Assembly (NCBI GenBank): GCA_947500055.1
Contig: CANMQO010000005.1
Span: forward strand, 186,001-250,000
Direction of reading: 5' to 3'
From: an uncultured Paracoccaceae bacterium
GTDB lineage: Bacteria > Pseudomonadota > Alphaproteobacteria > Rhodobacterales > Rhodobacteraceae
DNA: 64,000 nt
A program made the position numbers and the translations under genes. The notes under the pieces are model-generated. The model did not search any database. It saw only the letters and a list, made by a program, of their open reading frames with translations, and was not told where the DNA came from. Positions within the stretch are counted from its first letter, which is position 1; each line of letters begins with the position of its first letter. Positions 36,028-44,526 of this stretch are shown here, in pieces.

Positions 36028-37539
36028 ATGCCAGTACCAAAACCGGTTATCCTGTGTATTCTGGACGGTTGGGGCATGCGCGATGACAGCACCGCCAATG
36101 CCCCCAAACTGGCGCATACCCCCAATTTCGACAGGGTCATGCAAGGCCCCCATGCGCAGCTGATCACCCATGGCAATGATGCCGGCCTGCCCAAGGGGCA
36201 GATGGGTAATTCCGAAGTCGGCCACACGAATATCGGGGCCGGCCGCGTCGTGGCCATGGATCTTGGCCAGATCGAGCTGTCCATCGAGGATGGATCGTTT
36301 TTTGAGGCAGAAGCGCTGCAGTTGTTTATTGCCCGGATGAAAGACAGTGGCGGCACGGCACATCTGATGGGGGTCGTGTCGGATGGGGGCGTGCATGGGC
36401 ATATCAACCACATTGTCGCCGCTGCCAAAGCCGTGACCGATGCAGGCGTGCCGGTTGTTATCCACGCCATCACCGATGGGCGGGATGTGGCCCCCGCATC
36501 TGCGGCGGGTTTCATGCAGGAACTGGAAGCGAAGCTGCCTGACACGGCCCGCATTGCCACGGTAATCGGGCGCTATTACGCCATGGATCGTGACAACCGC
36601 TGGGAACGGGTTGAAACCGCTTATGACGCTATGATCAAGGGGCAGGGCGCAACCGCTGACCGCCCCGGTGCCGCGATCCAGACCGCTTATGACAACGGCA
36701 AGACGGATGAGTTCATCCCCGCCACAGTGATTGGCGACCATGCGGGGTTTTTGCAGGGTGACGGGGTTTTCTGCCTCAATTTCCGCTCTGACAGGGCGCG
36801 CGAAATCCTTGCCGCGATTGCCGATCCCGATTTCGATGGGTTCGAGAGAACCCAACCTGACCTTGCTGCCCGCCTTGGCATGGTCAGCTATTCCGACAAA
36901 CATGATATGTGGTTTGATACCGTCTTTCCCAAACGCGACATTCAGAACACGTTGGGGGCCTGGGTGGCAAAACACGGTTTGCGTCAGTTTCGGCTGGCGG
37001 AGACGGAAAAATATCCGCATGTGACATTCTTCCTTAATGGTGGGATCGAGACGCCGGAAGAGGGTGAAGACCGCTATATGGCCCCATCTCCCAAGGTTGC
37101 GACATACGATCTGCAACCGGAAATGTCGGCGGATGAGGTCACCACGCAATTCGTCAAGGCCATCGGAGACGGCTATGACCTGATCGTCAGCAATTATGCA
37201 AATCCTGATATGGTTGGGCATACCGGCGACCTGGACGCGGCCATCAAGGCCTGTGAGGCAGTTGACCGGGGGTTGGGCGAGGTGCTGAACGCCCTCAATG
37301 CCGCCGGTGGTGCGATGATTGTCACCGCCGATCACGGTAATTGCGAAACCATGGTGGACCCCGAAAGCGGCGGACCACATACCGCCCACACAACCAACCC
37401 GGTGCCGGTTGCATTGGTCGGTGGACCAGCGGGCGCCGTGCTTCATGACGGACGGCTGGCTGATCTTGCCCCAACGATCCTTGATCTGATGGGTCTTGAT
37501 CTGCCGCCCGAGATGACCGGGAAAACGCTGATTTCATGA
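36028..37539 (+). CDS. gpmI: 2,3-bisphosphoglycerate-independent phosphoglycerate mutase
   Basis: 503 residues. CILDGWGMRDD with the first metal Asp, MGNSEVGHTNIGAGR with the nucleophilic Ser, and late metal ligands in NYANPDMVGHTGD and TADHGNCETM. It interconverts 3- and 2-phosphoglycerate with two manganese ions. A strong AAGGAGG lies before the ATG. Its end overlaps the next gene by four bases (ATGA). Confidence 0.96.
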   Translation: MPVPKPVILCILDGWGMRDDSTANAPKLAHTPNFDRVMQGPHAQLITHGNDAGLPKGQMGNSEVGHTNIGAGRVVAMDLGQIELSIEDGSFFEAEALQLFIARMKDSGGTAHLMGVVSDGGVHGHINHIVAAAKAVTDAGVPVVIHAITDGRDVAPASAAGFMQELEAKLPDTARIATVIGRYYAMDRDNRWERVETAYDAMIKGQGATADRPGAAIQTAYDNGKTDEFIPATVIGDHAGFLQGDGVFCLNFRSDRAREILAAIADPDFDGFERTQPDLAARLGMVSYSDKHDMWFDTVFPKRDIQNTLGAWVAKHGLRQFRLAETEKYPHVTFFLNGGIETPEEGEDRYMAPSPKVATYDLQPEMSADEVTTQFVKAIGDGYDLIVSNYANPDMVGHTGDLDAAIKACEAVDRGLGEVLNALNAAGGAMIVTADHGNCETMVDPESGGPHTAHTTNPVPVALVGGPAGAVLHDGRLADLAPTILDLMGLDLPPEMTGKTLIS

Positions 37540-38615
37540 GGTTTGCAGCCCTCCTTCTGTGCCTTGCCCTTCCCGCGCAGGCGCAAAGCCCGGAAGCGGC
37601 TGCTGGGGCCGCGATGGAGCGGCTCGTTGCGGCCCAAACCCAGTTGGCCGCTGCTGGCGGACGGCGCGACCGTGTGCAGGCATTGACGGAAACCGTGCAG
37701 GCCTATGAGGATGGGTTGGCCGCAATGCGCGAGGGGCTGCGTCAGGTTGCCGCCCGCGAAGCGGCACTGACAACAACACTCGCGGCCAACCGGGCAGAGC
37801 TTGAGGCGATCCTTGGCATCCTGCAACGGATCGGGCGCACGCCAATCCCCGTTGTGCAGGACCATCCCGATGGGGCGCTGTCAGCCGCGCGGGCTGGCGG
37901 TATTGTGGCCGATCTGATGCCCGCCCTTGACGCGCAGGTCACAGATCTGCGTGGCCAGTTATCCGAACTGGCGCAATTGCGGGACTTACGGGCCAATGCC
38001 GCCCAAACGCTGACCGATGGGCTGCAAGAGGCACAGGCCGCGCGCGCCGCACTGGGTCAGGCGATATCAGAACGCACGGACTTGCCGCAGCGGTTTGAAC
38101 AGGATCCGTTGCAGGTGGCCTTGCTGCAGGCCAGTACCGAAACACTTGATGCCTTTGCGTCCGGATTGGCCGGCACCCTTCCCAGGAGCGAGGTGATCCT
38201 GACACCCACCGGCAATCTGGTCTTGCCTGTGAATGGGTATGTCTTGCCGGACGATGGGCGGGGGCGACCCGGGGTGCGGATCGCGGCGACACCCGGCGCC
38301 CTTGTCAAAGCACCGATTGCAGGGACATTGTTGTTTCAAGGGCCGTTGCTGGATGCCGGGCAGGTGGTGATCCTTGAGCCCGCAGCGGATGTTCTGTTCA
38401 TCATTGCGGGGATGGAACAGACATTCGGCAAGGCAGGTCAGATATTGCCCGCGGGGGCGCCGATTGGGTTGATGGGCGGTGATCTGGCGGGAAATGACAG
38501 CAATTTGAGCGAAAATTCGGCCTCAGAGGGCGGTCAGGCGCAGCAAAGCCTTTATCTTGAGGTGCGAGAAGGGCAAAGTCCGATCAACCCGGACGCTTGG
38601 TTTGCGCTGGAATAG
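37536..38615 (+). CDS. EnvC-like murein hydrolase activator (degenerate LytM)
   Basis: 359 residues. Signal peptide (AALLLCLALPAQA), then a long Ala/Gln/Glu-rich coiled coil (about 20-200) and a C-terminal M23/LytM domain (LVLPVNGYVLPDDGRGRPGVRIAA to YLEVREGQSPINPDAWF). The zinc-binding His and Asp of active M23 peptidases are absent, as in E. coli EnvC, which activates amidases at the septum. It starts within the gpmI stop and is followed by ctpA, an order common in roseobacters. Confidence 0.87.
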   Translation: MRFAALLLCLALPAQAQSPEAAAGAAMERLVAAQTQLAAAGGRRDRVQALTETVQAYEDGLAAMREGLRQVAAREAALTTTLAANRAELEAILGILQRIGRTPIPVVQDHPDGALSAARAGGIVADLMPALDAQVTDLRGQLSELAQLRDLRANAAQTLTDGLQEAQAARAALGQAISERTDLPQRFEQDPLQVALLQASTETLDAFASGLAGTLPRSEVILTPTGNLVLPVNGYVLPDDGRGRPGVRIAATPGALVKAPIAGTLLFQGPLLDAGQVVILEPAADVLFIIAGMEQTFGKAGQILPAGAPIGLMGGDLAGNDSNLSENSASEGGQAQQSLYLEVREGQSPINPDAWFALE

Positions 38616-38629
38616 AAACAGGATACGTG

Positions 38630-39973
38630 ATGAAAAAGTTGATAATGGCCGCCACTGGCGGCGCGCTTCTTGGACTTGTCGCAACCAGCCAGGTCGCTGG
38701 CCCGCTGCTGGCGCAAGAGGCAGAAAACAACGCGAGCGTTTACGAGCAGCTTGATCTGTTTGGTGACATCTTTGAGCGGATCCGCACTGGCTACGTCGAA
38801 GACGTCAATGACAAGGAGCTGATCGAGGCCGCGATCAACGGCATGCTGACATCGCTTGACCCGCATTCCAGCTATCTGTCCGCCGAAGATGCGGCCCGGA
38901 TGCGGGTGCAGACATCCGGTGAATTCGGGGGGTTGGGAATAGAGGTCACGCAGGAAGAAGGCTGGGTCAAGGTCGTGTCCCCCATGGATGGCACCCCCGC
39001 TGACGCTGCCGGGATTCTGGCTGGCGATTTCATCACCGCCGTCGATGGCGAAAGCGTGCTTGGCCTGACACTTGATGATGCGGTCAACATGATGCGCGGC
39101 CCAGTTGGGTCCGAGATCATCATCACAATCGTGCGCGAGGGCGAAACAGAGCCGTTTGATGTGTCGATCATCCGCGACACGATCAAACTGACGGCTGTGC
39201 GCAGCCGAAGCGAAGGCAATGCTGTTGTCTTGCGGATCACGACCTTTAACAGCCAGACCTTCCCCAACCTGCGCGATGGCATGAAGAAACAGGTGGACGA
39301 GGCTGGCGGCATCGAGAATATCGATGGGATCGTTCTGGACCTGCGTAACAACCCCGGCGGACTGCTGAATCAGGCGATTGTTGTCTCTGATGCATTCCTG
39401 GATGCGGGCGAGATCGTTTCGACACGCGGCCGTGCCGCCGGTGATGGTGAACGCTGGAACGCTGAACCCGGTGATCTGGCCGAGGGCAAACCAATCGTTG
39501 TCCTGATCAACGGTGGCTCTGCCTCCGCCTCCGAGATTGTCGCAGGTGCGCTGCAGGATCATCGTCGTGCGATTGTTGTGGGCACCAATTCCTTTGGCAA
39601 AGGGTCCGTGCAAACGGTTGTTCCCCTGCGCGGCGACGGGGCGATGCGTCTGACGACGGCGCGCTACTACACGCCTTCGGGCCGGTCGATCCAGGCACTT
39701 GGCATTTCACCGGATATCATCGTTGAACAACCCCGCCCCCGTCCAAACACTGACGAGGAAGAGGATCAGCCCCGGCAGCGGACTGAGGCGGACCTGCGCG
39801 GCTCACTTGATAATGATAGCCTGACCGAGGATGAGATCAGCCAGATCGAAGCAGACCGGGCACGCGCAGAGGCTGCGGCGCAGCTGCGCGAGGATGATTA
39901 TCAGCTCGCCTATGCAATCGACATCCTGAAAGGATTGAATGCACTTGGCCCAACGGCAATGGTCCAGGAATAA
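38630..39973 (+). CDS. ctpA: C-terminal processing peptidase (S41)
   Basis: 447 residues. A signal or anchor segment (KKLIMAATGGALLGLVATSQVAG), a helical N-domain with MLTSLDPHSSYL, a PDZ domain (GGLGIEVTQEEGWVKVVSPMDGTPA) and the S41 core with LRNNPGG, catalytic Ser in GGSASASEI and Lys in SFGKGSVQ. The tail is charged (DEEEDQP, EADRARAEAAAQ). It degrades periplasmic proteins and cell-wall enzymes. AGGA precedes the ATG at 38630. Confidence 0.94.
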   Translation: MKKLIMAATGGALLGLVATSQVAGPLLAQEAENNASVYEQLDLFGDIFERIRTGYVEDVNDKELIEAAINGMLTSLDPHSSYLSAEDAARMRVQTSGEFGGLGIEVTQEEGWVKVVSPMDGTPADAAGILAGDFITAVDGESVLGLTLDDAVNMMRGPVGSEIIITIVREGETEPFDVSIIRDTIKLTAVRSRSEGNAVVLRITTFNSQTFPNLRDGMKKQVDEAGGIENIDGIVLDLRNNPGGLLNQAIVVSDAFLDAGEIVSTRGRAAGDGERWNAEPGDLAEGKPIVVLINGGSASASEIVAGALQDHRRAIVVGTNSFGKGSVQTVVPLRGDGAMRLTTARYYTPSGRSIQALGISPDIIVEQPRPRPNTDEEEDQPRQRTEADLRGSLDNDSLTEDEISQIEADRARAEAAAQLREDDYQLAYAIDILKGLNALGPTAMVQE

Positions 39974-40371
39974 GGCGTTTCGCGATGGTTAAGACGTTTC
40001 GTCTTTTGTTGAAGGTCAGATGACTTTGACCTTTCCATCACAGGCTGTCCTATAGCGTTCGACGAAATACCTGAGACATCCCGTATCACCTAACGCTCAA
40101 AAAGGGGAAATGAGGTAAGGCCACGGTTCGTGGCAGGCGCGGCGAAGGCTTGGAAAGAGCCCAATTTGCCTTCGCCGAATGATTGCTGCCGGGGCAAGGT
40201 GTTTTGCAAGGATTGGCGCGCTTGGGTTGAAAATTGCACGCCACGGACGAAAGTGAGTGGGGGCCGAGGCAGATTGCTCGGCCCGATGGCACGATTGATC
40301 TTGCGCGAGTGGCGGCCCACCATCTGGGTTATCAATGATCATTTTCCGGCTGCAGAGCCTTGTCAGCGGCC
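39974..40371. other. Intergenic region, 398 bases
   Basis: Apart from a weak hairpin (AAGACG-TTT-CGTCTT at 39991-40005 followed by TTGTT, a possible ctpA terminator) nothing could be assigned. Open frames of about 80 codons exist on both strands (for example 40130-40375 plus) but lack a ribosome site or a recognisable protein pattern. Confidence 0.5.
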
Positions 40372-40779
40372 CTAGGGCAGATCGTAAAGCCCCAGCGGGT
40401 TTCCATCCGGATCGGAAAACTCCGTGAATGTCACGACATCCGGAACGTGAACCGGTTCACCCGTTTTTATACCGACCTCAGCCCATTCCGCTTGTGAGAC
40501 CCCGATATCATCAACAAGGAATCTCACAGTGGCGGCGGATGGTTGTGGGTCATTCGTCTCAAAGATCTGAAACCAAAAACCTGGCGCGATGTTGAATTCG
40601 ACCACACCGGGAACGGGCCTTAGCACCTCTGTGTCGTGACCGAAAAAATCGAGATACCACGCCTCCGCGTTGGCGACGGACGAAACAGGGACGCCAACGG
40701 TAACTTCCTCAAAACGCTCAGCCGAGGCAAATTTCGTCATCATCAAAAAGGCGGCTGAGGCAAAGCACAATCCACGCAT
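40372..40779 (-). CDS. VOC/glyoxalase-fold protein with signal peptide
   Basis: 135 residues. The first 20 residues (MRGLCFASAAFLMMTKFASA) look like a signal peptide, which is unusual for the VOC superfamily. The rest is one VOC domain: VTVGVPVSSVANAEAWYLDFFG, VRFLVDDI, VVTFTEFSDPDGNPLGLYDLP. The partner protein encoded just upstream is the cytosolic version. Its start codon shares one base with the stop of that gene. Could be a dioxygenase, an isomerase or an antibiotic-binding protein. Confidence 0.75.
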   Translation of the reverse strand: MRGLCFASAAFLMMTKFASAERFEEVTVGVPVSSVANAEAWYLDFFGHDTEVLRPVPGVVEFNIAPGFWFQIFETNDPQPSAATVRFLVDDIGVSQAEWAEVGIKTGEPVHVPDVVTFTEFSDPDGNPLGLYDLP

Positions 40780-41159
40780 TACGATTCTCCCCCAGTCAGG
40801 TCTTGGGCGATCATCATCGCATTGCCGTCAGGATCGTAGAAAGTTGCGGTCTTGACCATGCCTTCGACCTCAATCGTGTCGCCGTCAAATTTCACGTCTG
40901 CTTGCTCCAGCTTCTTTCGTGCCGCATCCAGATCAGCAGTTCCGAAAACCGGAACGCAGTTGCCGGGTTGCGGCTCAGTATGTTCACCAAGTCCAATGGT
41001 CACTCCGGCGGTTTTTGTTTGCAGCTCTGACCAACCCGCTTCGTCAGAGTGATAAATAACTTCAAATCCCAACATGCCTTCATACCACTCCGCGCTCGCA
41101 TGACGGTCTTTGACCGACAGCGCGATTGTGATTGTTTCGTCCAGCGTTATAAGCGACAT
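40779..41159 (-). CDS. VOC-family protein
   Basis: 126 residues. TIALSVKDRHASAEWYEGMLGFEVIYHS and the C-terminal TATFYDPDGNAMMIAQDL define the VOC fold; the metal Glu/His pattern is only partial. Divergent from a tandem HxlR-type regulator by 39 bases, so probably under its control. Small aromatic or electrophile substrates are typical, not shown. Confidence 0.8.
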   Translation of the reverse strand: MSLITLDETITIALSVKDRHASAEWYEGMLGFEVIYHSDEAGWSELQTKTAGVTIGLGEHTEPQPGNCVPVFGTADLDAARKKLEQADVKFDGDTIEVEGMVKTATFYDPDGNAMMIAQDLTGGES

Positions 41160-41198
41160 GGTCTTTCCTTTTGTGTGATAATATACTAACTATACTTT

Positions 41199-41741
41199 AT
41201 GGACATAAAACTGTTTGTCAATATCACGTCGAGAGCCTGGGCGATTCCCATCCTGTCAAACCTGCATACAGGGGTTGCCGGGCGGCAAGCCGCGCTGCTG
41301 ACAGCGACAGGAGCGAGCAGAACTGCCTTCGCCCAAAGCATGGAGCATCTGATTTCGATTGGATTGCTTGAACGCAATCCCGGCCATGGACACCCATTGC
41401 GACCTGAATTCCGCCTCACATCGCTCGGGGTTGAGGCAGCAGCAATTGCTCACAAGATTCAAAGCGCCACCACTGCTGAAGACCAGGATCTTCTACGCCG
41501 GTCCTGGACGTTACCAGTCTTGACCTCGCTTCACAGGCCGCGCCACTTCAATGAAATAAAACGAAACCTCGAAACGATCACGGATCGCGCCCTGTCGCAA
41601 TCGCTGAAATCAATGGAGGTCAGAAACTGGGTGCACCGCAGTGTAGATGAGACCGCTCGCCCGCCGCGATCACTCTATAGTGCCGTAAACACAGGTGGCG
41701 TATTGAGCCAGGTGACCGCACCAGAAATTCGTTTTGCCTGA
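41199..41741 (+). CDS. Tandem HxlR-type winged-helix regulator
   Basis: 180 residues. Two HxlR-like winged helices lie in one chain. The first is about 10-90 (SRAWAIPILSNLHTG, then SMEHLISIGLLER and PEFRLTSLGVEA). The second is about 100-175 (LRRSWTLPVLTSLHRPRHFNEIKRNLETI, then SLKSMEVRNWVHR). HxlR proteins normally have one such domain and dimerise; here the dimer is fused. The cysteine used by redox- or aldehyde-sensing HxlR proteins is absent. It diverges from the VOC pair across a short AT-rich gap that must hold both promoters. Confidence 0.72.
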   Translation: MDIKLFVNITSRAWAIPILSNLHTGVAGRQAALLTATGASRTAFAQSMEHLISIGLLERNPGHGHPLRPEFRLTSLGVEAAAIAHKIQSATTAEDQDLLRRSWTLPVLTSLHRPRHFNEIKRNLETITDRALSQSLKSMEVRNWVHRSVDETARPPRSLYSAVNTGGVLSQVTAPEIRFA

Positions 41742-41754
41742 CGGCTCGGGTACA

Positions 41755-41922
41755 TCATCTCAGGCCCGGATTTTCTCGCGCGATTGCTGACATCATTCGG
41801 TCGGCAAAGGCATGGCTTGCAGCCTCAGAAATCTGGGCATGTCCCGTTAGCCCTTTTGGAAGCAATATCTTGCCGTCCTGAACCCGGAAGAAACGATATC
41901 CCCGCAACCCAATTGGGTCTTG
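41755..41922 (-). pseudogene. Possible C-terminal gene fragment, unidentified
   Basis: A minus-strand frame without start runs from just after a TAG (41923-41925) to TGA at 41755. It reads like a protein C-terminus (GYRFFRVQDGKILLPKG, then EAASHAFADRMMSAI). It lies in the 256-base gap between the HxlR regulator and the aldehyde dehydrogenase gene. No family was recognised and it may be chance. Confidence 0.28.
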
Positions 41923-41997
41923 CTATTCCCAAATGGCTCAATCCCCTGATATTTTGCGGTTTTGACGCCAACAGTGTCAGATTAACAGGGCCTGACC

Positions 41998-43464
41998 TTA
42001 GCGCATCACAAACGGATCCGGGATCGGATCGTCGCTGGTGCGCAGCCAGACCGCTTTGACTTTGGTGTAATCAAGCGCGGCTTGCAGGCCGCCCTCGCGC
42101 CCATGTCCGGATAACCCATGCCCGCCAAAAGGGGCAATCGGGCTGACAGCGCGGTAGGTGTTTACCCAGACAATACCTGCGCGAATGCCACGGATCATCC
42201 GATGCGCGCGGGTCAGGTCCTTGGTGAACAGGCCGGAAGCCAGGCCAAATTTTGTGTCATTGGCGATTTTCAGTGCCTCGGCCTCGGTCTCAAAACTCTG
42301 AACCGACAGAACGGGGCCAAAAAACTCGTTGCTCAGGCACGGTGCGTCGGGGGCATCGGAGCAATCAATGATGGTCGGTGGGAAGTATTGCCCATCACGC
42401 TCAAGTGGCTTGCCCCCGGTGATGAGTTTTGCCCCCGCCGCCACGGATAATGCGACCAGATCCGTGGCGGTCCTGACCTGCCCCTGGGTGCAAAGCGGGC
42501 CAACCTCGGTCGCGACATCCGCTGGCGCGCCGATCACAACGGCCTCGGCCTTTTCCTTCAGGCGGGCAAGAAAAGCATCCTTGATCTTGGCAGAGATCAC
42601 CAATCGCGACCCGGCCACGCAGCTTTGACCGGTGGCTGCAAATATGCCCGATACCTGCGCATTCACCGCGCTTTCGATATCGGCATCCTCGAATACGATA
42701 AACGGCGACTTGCCCCCCAGTTCAAGCGATGTTGACGCCAGATTATCGGCCGAGTTGCGCACAATATGCCGCGCTGTCTCCGGCCCTCCGGTAAAGGCCA
42801 CGTGGTCCACTTTCGGGTGCCGTGTTAGCACCGCGCCACATTCCGCCCCAAAGCCCGTGATGATGTTGAGGACCCCGGGCGGAAACCCCGCCTGGTCAAA
42901 GACGCGGGCAAATTCCAGCATCGGTGCGGGCCCTTCCTCGGACGCCTTCAGCACAACCGTGCAGCCTGCTGCCAAAGCCGGTCCGATTTTGACCGCTGAC
43001 AGGAATAGCTGGGCGTTCCATGGGACGACAGCGGCGACAACGCCAACCGGTTCGCGGCGCAACCACACCTCCATGTCCGGTTTGTCGATGGGCAGATGCG
43101 CGCCTTCGATCTTATCCGCAAGCCCCGCATAGTAGCGATAATATTCGGCCACATAGGCAATCTGGGCTGACGTTTCGCGAATGATCTTGCCAGTGTCCCG
43201 GGTCTCCAACTGGGCCAGCGTTTGGGCATTTTCCGCGACCAGATCAGCAAGGCGATACAAAAGCTTGCCCCGGCCAGACGCAGTCATCCCCGCCCATACA
43301 GGTGCAAGGAACGCAGCCTCTGCCGCGTCAACAGCCGCATTCACATCTGCCGCCCGCGCCTCTGGCATCATCGCCCATGGTTTGCCGGTTGCAGGATCGC
43401 GGCTTTCGAAACGGGCGGAGCCGTCGGAGAATACCCCGCCGATATATTGTTGAAACTGCTGCAC
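41998..43464 (-). CDS. Aldehyde dehydrogenase
   Basis: 488 residues from GTG 43464, which has GAGGGGATT just upstream; the in-frame TTG at 43479 is less likely. The NAD-dependent ALDH motifs are intact: VVPWNAQLFLSAVKIGPAL, the catalytic Glu in LELGGKSPFIV, and the catalytic Cys in GQSCVAGSR. EFFGPVLSV is the late motif. It oxidises an aldehyde made by the upstream enzymes; the substrate is unknown. It is the last gene of the five-gene minus-strand catabolic operon, 11 bases after the monooxygenase stop. Confidence 0.92.
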   Translation of the reverse strand: MQQFQQYIGGVFSDGSARFESRDPATGKPWAMMPEARAADVNAAVDAAEAAFLAPVWAGMTASGRGKLLYRLADLVAENAQTLAQLETRDTGKIIRETSAQIAYVAEYYRYYAGLADKIEGAHLPIDKPDMEVWLRREPVGVVAAVVPWNAQLFLSAVKIGPALAAGCTVVLKASEEGPAPMLEFARVFDQAGFPPGVLNIITGFGAECGAVLTRHPKVDHVAFTGGPETARHIVRNSADNLASTSLELGGKSPFIVFEDADIESAVNAQVSGIFAATGQSCVAGSRLVISAKIKDAFLARLKEKAEAVVIGAPADVATEVGPLCTQGQVRTATDLVALSVAAGAKLITGGKPLERDGQYFPPTIIDCSDAPDAPCLSNEFFGPVLSVQSFETEAEALKIANDTKFGLASGLFTKDLTRAHRMIRGIRAGIVWVNTYRAVSPIAPFGGHGLSGHGREGGLQAALDYTKVKAVWLRTSDDPIPDPFVMR

Positions 43465-43475
43465 AGTAATCCCCC

Positions 43476-44513
43476 TCAAGCAAATGCTGGCATGACGTCC
43501 TTGATGAACCGCTCAAGCGACGCCTTCTTGCGCTCAAAACTCATCCCGCTGTCGATCCAGAACGAATATTCGTCATAACCAAGCGCTTCATACCCTTTGA
43601 TCCGGGCAATCGCATCTTCCGGCGTGGCGATTACATTGTCACGCAGCATCGCTTCGGGAGAGTAGAACGGATGGGCGGCGATTTCATCATCCGACAGCGC
43701 CTCGATCAGGCCTTGCGATACCGGTCGTTCGTTTTTGAACCATGCTCCGAAATAGCAGTAGAAGCGGTTGATTTCCTCTGCTGCACGCCGGGCGTCCTCC
43801 GCATCCGCGGCGATATATGTATGGTTCAGCAGCATGATCTCTGGCCGTGGTACATCGGGGAATTTCGCACAGGCGGCGTTGAACGTCTCCATCAGCTTGG
43901 TGATCTCGGCGTCACCCTGCCAAAGTGGGGTGACCTGCACCTGACAGCCGTTGGCGACCGCGAATTCATGGCTGTTGGGGTCGCGGGCGGCAACCCAGAT
44001 CGGTGGCCCACCCTCTTGAATGGGCTTGGGCGATGATGTGGTCGGTGGAAAGCTGTGATAGGTGCCGTCTTGCCCATAATCGCCTTTCCACAGGCCCCGC
44101 ACCGCAGGGATCAATTCACGCATCCGCTGGCCTGCATCCCACGCATCCATGCCCGGCACCATGCGTTCATATTCATAACTGTAAGCACCGCGCGCGATCC
44201 CCAGTTCCAGCCGCCCATCCAGGATCATGTCGGTCATCGCCGCTTCTCCGGCAAGGCGGATCGGATGCCAGAAGGGGGCAATGATTGTACCTGTGCCAAG
44301 ACGCACGTTTTTTGTTTGGCGGGCCAGATCGACCAGATTCAGAAACGGATTGGGCGCGATGGTAAAGTCCATCCCGTGATGTTCGCCCGTCCAAACCGCG
44401 TGCATTCCGCCCGCATCCGCCATTTTGGCAAGGGCGATGAAATTAGCATAAAGGTCGCGCTGATCCTGTTCGGGGGATGTGCGTTCCATATGGACAAAAA
44501 GTGAAAAGCGCAT
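43476..44513 (-). CDS. Luciferase-like flavin-dependent monooxygenase
   Basis: 345 residues, ATG after GAGG. LLM-class TIM barrel: RFSLFVHMERTSP, ALAKMADAGGMHAVWTGEHHGMDF, NVRLGTGTIIAPFWHPIRLAGEAAMTDMILDGRLELGIARGAY and EEINRFYCYFG. It uses FMNH2 provided by a partner reductase, encoded directly upstream. Similar two-component enzymes cleave C-N, C-S or C-C bonds, for example RutA on uracil, but sequence similarity to a specific one was not judged. Member of the divergent GntR-controlled cluster. Confidence 0.88.
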   Translation of the reverse strand: MRFSLFVHMERTSPEQDQRDLYANFIALAKMADAGGMHAVWTGEHHGMDFTIAPNPFLNLVDLARQTKNVRLGTGTIIAPFWHPIRLAGEAAMTDMILDGRLELGIARGAYSYEYERMVPGMDAWDAGQRMRELIPAVRGLWKGDYGQDGTYHSFPPTTSSPKPIQEGGPPIWVAARDPNSHEFAVANGCQVQVTPLWQGDAEITKLMETFNAACAKFPDVPRPEIMLLNHTYIAADAEDARRAAEEINRFYCYFGAWFKNERPVSQGLIEALSDDEIAAHPFYSPEAMLRDNVIATPEDAIARIKGYEALGYDEYSFWIDSGMSFERKKASLERFIKDVMPAFA

Positions 44514-44526
44514 GTGATTACCTCGC

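Noticed and set aside
35920..37446. Minus-strand open frame of about 508 codons opposite gpmI
   Set aside because: It is the complement of a clear gpmI gene and its translation has no domain pattern or ribosome site.
37536..38615. Active M23 zinc peptidase
   Set aside because: The zinc-binding His and Asp residues are missing, so an EnvC-like activator is the better call.
40130..40375. 81-codon plus-strand frame in the gap after ctpA
   Set aside because: No ribosome site, no recognisable family, and overlapping frames of the same length exist on the other strand.
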